Positions 6,429 through 7,718 of a stretch of DNA of 7,718 bases are shown here, in pieces. Position 1 is the first letter of the stretch, and every line of letters starts with the position of its first letter. The DNA is from Lysobacteraceae bacterium UBA6001 (GTDB lineage Bacteria > Pseudomonadota > Gammaproteobacteria > Xanthomonadales > Xanthomonadaceae), in the NCBI GenBank assembly GCA_002429615.1, contig DJAN01000306.1:1-7718 (forward strand). The letters are read 5' to 3'. A model generated the notes under the pieces. It saw only the letters and a list, made by a program, of their open reading frames with translations. It had not been told where the DNA came from and did no database searches. Position numbers and translations under genes: made by a program.

Positions 6429-7718
6429 GGCGCACCTCCCCAGCGGTAGTCGATGTCGAAGGACAGGTAGCGCTCGCGTTCGCCGTCGTAAATCGGCTGC
6501 GACCAGCGCACGCCGTATTCCAGCGCCTGCCCGTCGCCCAGCGACCACAGGTGGCGATAGGCCAGCGAGGGCACCCAATGCGTGCCGTAACCCCATTGAT
6601 AGGCGGGCCCAGCGGCGATCTCCACGCGCTGGCGGAAGGCGTGGCCATAGCGGCGCCAGCCGATCTGCTCCAGCCCCAGGCCCAGCGACAGCGAGGCGTC
6701 GCGGCGCGGGTTGTAGTAGTCCACGGGGCGATCGTCGGCGGCGCGGCCGGCCGAGGCCCACAGCAGGCCGTCCAGGCGCAGGTGCGGCGTGGCCCACAGG
6801 CGTTGCAGGCCAGACAGGTCGAGCGTCTGCCGGCGGTTGCCGTCGTCGTAGCGCAGCTGGCGCGCCTGCAGTGTCCAGCGGCTGTCGTCGGAAGGTGTCC
6901 AGCGCACGCCGGCCATCAGGCCGTCGGCGTGGATGCCGAGGCGACGCGCCTGCAGCGAGGCGTCCGGGTCCTGCTGCGTGGCCGCCAACAGGGCCGTCCA
7001 CGCATCAGAGATGCGCCACTCGGCTTCCAGCGAGGCTGTGGGATCGTCACGGCCGAAATCGTCCAGCGTGCGGCCGGCATAGGCGGCGAGGTCGAGGCGG
7101 TCGTAGCGGTAATGCGCACCGAAGGCGAGGCTGCGGCGTTCGACGCGCTCGCCCGGCAGCTCGGCCCAGTCTTCTTGCGCGCGCAGCCCCAAACGCCAGC
7201 GGTTGCCGATCAAGGGCGACTCCGCTTCGAGCAAAGTGCCGCCATCGCGCGAACCCACCGGCGAGTTGCCGCCGTCGCTGTCGCCGTAGCGGCTGGCCGC
7301 GTGAACCTGCCAGCCGCGATCGCGCGCGAGCGTGTCATCCAGGCGCGCCAGGCCCGGATCGTCCGGATACTCGGCACGCAGCGGCGCCATCGCCGCTTGC
7401 GCGCGGTCGGGCCGGCGCAGGGTGCGTTCGTTCTCGACCACGCCCACGCGTGCGTCCTTCTGCGTGGGGTCCAGGGTGAGCGCGACCTGGTCGCGTTGCA
7501 GCGCCGCCTGCGGCCAGCCGCGGTTGGCTTCCTGTGCGGCGAGGGCCGCCTGCAGCTCGGGGTTGGCCGGTGCGATGCGTTCCAGCGCCCGCAACAGGCG
7601 TTCGGCGCCGCGCGTGTCCTGCGCGGCGGCGCGCGCCGAGGCCAACGCGAGGTCGGCCGAGAAGCGGTCCCAGTTCTCGTAGCCACTGCGGGCGCCTTCG
7701 CGCCGTGGCCACGGCGGC
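6425..7718 (-). CDS. pgaA: PNAG export porin PgaA, C-terminal part (5' end beyond window)
   Basis: Outer-membrane exporter of partially deacetylated PNAG. The frame is open to base 7718, so the visible 430 residues are the C-terminal half of a protein that is about 800 residues in E. coli. The first 120 or so visible residues are TPR-like helical repeats (for example RLLRALERIAPANPELQAAL and NRGWPQAALQRDQ), matching the E. coli GNQELR / ARGWPRAA region. From about residue 150 to the end, alternating hydrophobic/polar strands rich in Trp, Tyr and Arg form the beta-barrel. Family landmarks are LSGLQRLWATPHLRLDGLLW, VDYYNPRRD, YGHAFRQRVEIAAG and PIYDGERERYLSFDIDYRW. The stop overlaps the pgaB start as ATGA (6425-6428). 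Four residues, GGAP, follow the terminal aromatic of the barrel, where the E. coli protein ends at its aromatic. The signal peptide and operon promoter lie outside the window. Confidence 0.94.
   Translation of the reverse strand, partial: PPWPRREGARSGYENWDRFSADLALASARAAAQDTRGAERLLRALERIAPANPELQAALAAQEANRGWPQAALQRDQVALTLDPTQKDARVGVVENERTLRRPDRAQAAMAPLRAEYPDDPGLARLDDTLARDRGWQVHAASRYGDSDGGNSPVGSRDGGTLLEAESPLIGNRWRLGLRAQEDWAELPGERVERRSLAFGAHYRYDRLDLAAYAGRTLDDFGRDDPTASLEAEWRISDAWTALLAATQQDPDASLQARRLGIHADGLMAGVRWTPSDDSRWTLQARQLRYDDGNRRQTLDLSGLQRLWATPHLRLDGLLWASAGRAADDRPVDYYNPRRDASLSLGLGLEQIGWRRYGHAFRQRVEIAAGPAYQWGYGTHWVPSLAYRHLWSLGDGQALEYGVRWSQPIYDGERERYLSFDIDYRWGGAP
6433..6441 (-). promoter_or_regulatory. 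Strong ribosome binding site of pgaB inside the pgaA tail
   Basis: On the - strand GGGGAGGTG lies with its GGAGG core (6439-6435) 6 bases before the pgaB ATG (6428-6426). It is the strongest Shine-Dalgarno in the window. It decides the pgaB start against the open upstream frame, and it lies in the codons for the last residues of PgaA. Confidence 0.85.

Noticed and set aside
3510..6449. A 979-codon + strand open frame antisense to pgaC and pgaB
   Set aside because: It is rich in His, Arg, Gln, Val and Ala with no recognisable domain and lies opposite two clear conserved genes. Long antisense frames are expected in DNA of this GC content and codon bias.
6429..7001. Upstream extension of pgaB by 191 codons
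   Set aside because: The region is the out-of-frame overlap with pgaA and its translation is Arg/Pro/Ala-rich with no motif. The strong ribosome site and signal peptide place the start at 6428.
7643..7645. TTG codon as a start for pgaA (protein of 406 residues)
   Set aside because: The frame stays open upstream to base 7717 and encodes continuing TPR-like sequence (for example ENWDRFSADLALASARA), and PgaA is about 800 residues. The codon is an internal leucine.
1..7718. tRNA, rRNA, CRISPR, insertion sequence, prophage or horizontally acquired island
   Set aside because: No such motifs, direct repeat arrays or terminal inverted repeats were seen. Base composition and codon choice look uniform across all genes and essentially all sequence is coding.

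Overview
The window is very GC-rich, with the G/C-ending codons and wall-to-wall gene packing of a gammaproteobacterium. Its best fit is the family Xanthomonadaceae/Lysobacteraceae (Xanthomonas, Stenotrophomonas, Luteimonas, Lysobacter and relatives). That placement rests on the arginine-proline gene order (argH end, then proB and proA) and on the character of ProB. It is inference; no rRNA or marker gene is present to confirm it.

Layout. On the + strand, bases 1-99 are the tail of a gene whose C-terminus looks like argininosuccinate lyase (argH). A small YciI-like protein gene (103-366) follows after 3 bases. Then come proB (383-1549, glutamate 5-kinase) and proA (1563-2816, gamma-glutamyl phosphate reductase). 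The last two catalyse the first two steps of proline synthesis from glutamate. Gaps of 3, 16 and 13 bases suggest one transcript.

On the - strand, running towards proA, is a complete pgaB-pgaC-pgaD set plus the 3' part of pgaA. This is the poly-beta-1,6-N-acetylglucosamine (PNAG/PGA) biofilm exopolysaccharide operon. PgaC with PgaD polymerises and moves the glucan across the inner membrane, PgaB partially deacetylates it in the periplasm, and the PgaA porin exports it. The four genes are tightly coupled: pgaA/pgaB and pgaC/pgaD each share ATGA overlaps, and pgaB and pgaC are 3 bases apart in the same frame. The operon promoter and the start of pgaA lie beyond base 7718.

The two gene sets converge with only 4 bases between the proA and pgaD stop codons. 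A GC-rich inverted repeat sits just inside the end of pgaD. There is no gene-free stretch longer than 16 bases. I saw no RNA genes, CRISPR array, insertion sequence or phage genes.

I do not see a previously undescribed system here. The genes belong to known families. The points worth a second look are lineage-specific details of the PNAG machinery: PgaB without a lipobox or any cysteine, PgaC with a shorter N-terminus than the E. coli protein, and an export-porin tail that encodes the next gene's ribosome binding site. The convergent junction and the YciI gene in the amino-acid operon are also worth checking.
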